64,000 nucleotides of DNA, taken from Frondihabitans sp. 762G35. GTDB lineage: Bacteria > Actinomycetota > Actinomycetes > Actinomycetales > Microbacteriaceae. The notes beneath the pieces are model-generated. The model had not been told where the DNA came from and did no database searches. It was given only the letters and a program-made list of their open reading frames with translations. Every line of letters begins with the position of its first letter. Positions within the stretch are counted from its first letter, which is position 1. Location of the stretch: the NCBI RefSeq assembly GCF_002074055.1, contig NZ_CP014619.1, positions 186,001 through 250,000 on the forward strand, written 5' to 3'. Positions 62,965-64,000 of the stretch are shown in pieces. A program made the position numbers and the translations under genes.

Positions 62965-63359
62965 TGGGCATGTTCGACGCGATCGGGATCGCGAGCACCG
63001 GCCTCACCGTCCACCGCAAGTGGCTCGACGCCATCTCCGACAACATCGCCAACGTCAACACCGCCAAGCCGATGTCCGGCGCCGCCTTCCAGGCGCGCTA
63101 CGTCGAGGTGCAGGAGGGCGAGGGCGTCTCCGGCGTCTACGTCAAGGGTGCCGCCTTCGGCAGCGCCGAGGGCCGCGTCACCTACGACCCCACCAACCCC
63201 GAAGCCAACAAGGACGGGTACGTCCGCCTCCCCGACATCGACCTCGGCACGCAGATGGCCGACCTGATCATGGCGCAGCGCGGCTACCAGGCGAACGCCG
63301 CCGTCGTCGACCGGGCCAAGACGTCGTACGAGGCCGCCCTCCAGATCGGACGCAACTGA
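62964..63359 (+). CDS. flgC: Flagellar rod protein FlgC
   Basis: 131 residues. MFDAIGIASTGLTVHRKWLDAISDNIANVNTAKP is the N-terminal rod signature; GYVRLPDIDLGTQMADLIMAQRGYQANAAVVDRAKTSYEAALQIGRN the C-terminal one. Part of the proximal rod with FlgB, assembled on the MS ring. Overlaps fliE by one base. Confidence 0.95.
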   Translation: MGMFDAIGIASTGLTVHRKWLDAISDNIANVNTAKPMSGAAFQARYVEVQEGEGVSGVYVKGAAFGSAEGRVTYDPTNPEANKDGYVRLPDIDLGTQMADLIMAQRGYQANAAVVDRAKTSYEAALQIGRN

Positions 63360-63694
63360 TGCCCCTCTCTCCCGTCAACGGAGCCTTCCCGGTCTCCTCG
63401 ACCGCGGTCGACCCGTCGCAGACCATCGGCGCCAACCAGGACGCCTCCGCCGTCAACGGCCTCGACGCCACCCCGACCGTCGGCGCCTCGAGCTTCGGCA
63501 ACGTCATCGACGGCCTGCAGTCGCTGCAGGGCCAGTCGCAGGCGCTCGCCGTCAAGGCCGTCACCGGCGGCGTCGACGACGTCCACACCGCCACCATCGC
63601 CGCCACCCGCGCTCAGGTCACCCTCGAGCTCGTCTCCGCCGTCCGCAACAAGGGCGTCGACGCCTTCAACGAGATCATGAGGATGCAGGCCTGA
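63359..63694 (+). CDS. fliE: Flagellar hook-basal body protein FliE
   Basis: 111 residues. A Ser/Ala-rich N-terminus leads to SSFGNVIDGLQSLQGQSQALAVKAVTGGVDDVHTATIAATRAQVTLELVSAVRNKGVDAFNEIMRMQA; the D-H---IA---A---L-L---VRNK---A--EIMRM-- pattern is that of FliE. Adaptor between the MS ring and the rod. Overlaps fliF by one base. Confidence 0.95.
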   Translation: MPLSPVNGAFPVSSTAVDPSQTIGANQDASAVNGLDATPTVGASSFGNVIDGLQSLQGQSQALAVKAVTGGVDDVHTATIAATRAQVTLELVSAVRNKGVDAFNEIMRMQA

Positions 63695-64000
63695 TGCCTC
63701 CCGCCCTGAAGTCCCTTCTCACCGGCCTCGGCGACCGCGTCCGGTCGTTCACCGTCGCGCAGCGCACCCTGGCCGTCATCGGCGTCGCCGTGCTCGTCCT
63801 CGGCTCGGTCGCGCTCACGTCCTGGCTGACCAAGCCCTCCTACACGCCGCTCTTCACCGGCCTGGCCGCCACGGACGCCTCCGGCGTCGTCAACCAGCTC
63901 TCCGCCGACGGCGTGCCCTACCAGCTCACCGACGGCGGCTCGACGATCCTCGTGCCGCAGGCGCAGGTCTACCAGGAGCGCCTCAAGGCGGCGTCGGCCG
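63694..64000 (+). CDS. fliF: Flagellar MS-ring protein FliF, 5' part
   Basis: First 102 codons only; continues past the window. LKSLLTGLGDRVRSFTVAQRTLAVIGVAVLVLGSVALTSWL carries the first membrane helix, then YTPLFTGLAATDASGVVNQLSADGVPYQLTDGGSTILVPQAQVYQERLKAASA, the first ring-building motif of FliF (Y--L---L---DA--V---L---G-PY-L--GG--I-VP). Multimerises into the MS ring in the cytoplasmic membrane. Confidence 0.95.
   Translation, partial: MPPALKSLLTGLGDRVRSFTVAQRTLAVIGVAVLVLGSVALTSWLTKPSYTPLFTGLAATDASGVVNQLSADGVPYQLTDGGSTILVPQAQVYQERLKAASA

Overview
The window is high-GC, densely coded DNA typical of an actinobacterium. GTG starts are frequent, -10 boxes are of the TANNNT type, and there are DUF2510, PspC, DUF6504, DUF4916 and CGNR proteins, an EthR-like regulator and a whiG/fliA-type sigma factor. 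Together these point to a motile member of the Microbacteriaceae. The genus cannot be fixed from sequence alone. No tRNA or rRNA genes, transposases, integrases or CRISPR arrays were seen. The DNA looks like ordinary chromosome.

Layout. 1-5.4 kb: a divergent ethA/ethR-like pair around a double-palindrome operator, then pspC, a secreted GH25 lysozyme, a PRC-barrel protein, an OYE-type ene-reductase and a butyrolactone-receptor-like TetR. 5.4-7.6 kb: a DUF6504 gene under a LexA/SOS box, a GH18 lipoprotein and a tiny Cys/His protein. 7.8-11.2 kb: three overlapping family-2 glycosyltransferases behind a structured leader. 11.5-15.5 kb: a DUF2510 membrane protein with a GYGQQ tract, small unknowns, a zinc alcohol dehydrogenase and a HAD phosphatase. 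15.5-20.6 kb: an exopolysaccharide operon (processive BcsA-like synthase, HlyD-like adaptor, GH81 endo-beta-1,3-glucanase lipoprotein) behind a leader rich in hairpins. 20.6-30.2 kb: peroxiredoxin, Nei glycosylase, Lhr helicase, azoreductase, aldo/keto reductase and SDR.

30.2-33.1 kb is a gluconate module (FadR/GntR-type regulator, 29-bp perfect palindrome, GntP permease, gluconokinase). 33.2-36.9 kb holds an MFS transporter, a SIMPL protein, a serine hydrolase and a NUDIX-like protein. 37.0-44.6 kb is a sugar-uptake locus (LacI regulator, perfect 18-bp operator, ABC binding protein and two permeases, GH130 phosphorylase, secreted six-hairpin-type protein), probably for a mannoside. 44.7-53.6 kb holds a second TetR, a probable 6C RNA, a DEAD-box RNA helicase with a long leader, and housekeeping or unknown genes. 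53.1-64 kb is the flagellar region. On the minus strand lies flgN-flgK-flgL-fliW followed by a TPR-like gene and sprT. On the plus strand lies fliA, fliC, fliD, fliS, an unknown gene, flgB, flgC, fliE and the start of fliF. Three near-identical FliA (sigma-28) promoters drive flgN, fliC and flgB.

The most unusual content is non-coding. Four intergenic arrays (16 units in all) consist of a 55-56 bp palindromic element with conserved GAGACTCCAC / GTGGAGTCTC ends. Units repeat with a near-constant pitch of about 93 bp, and each array lies 40-65 bp beyond the 3' end of a gene. Other, unrelated long palindromes occupy the same kind of position. A second theme is cell-surface output (glycan synthesis, cell-wall hydrolases, flagella), whose upstream regions share a TGTCCTCCT...GACA-like motif.
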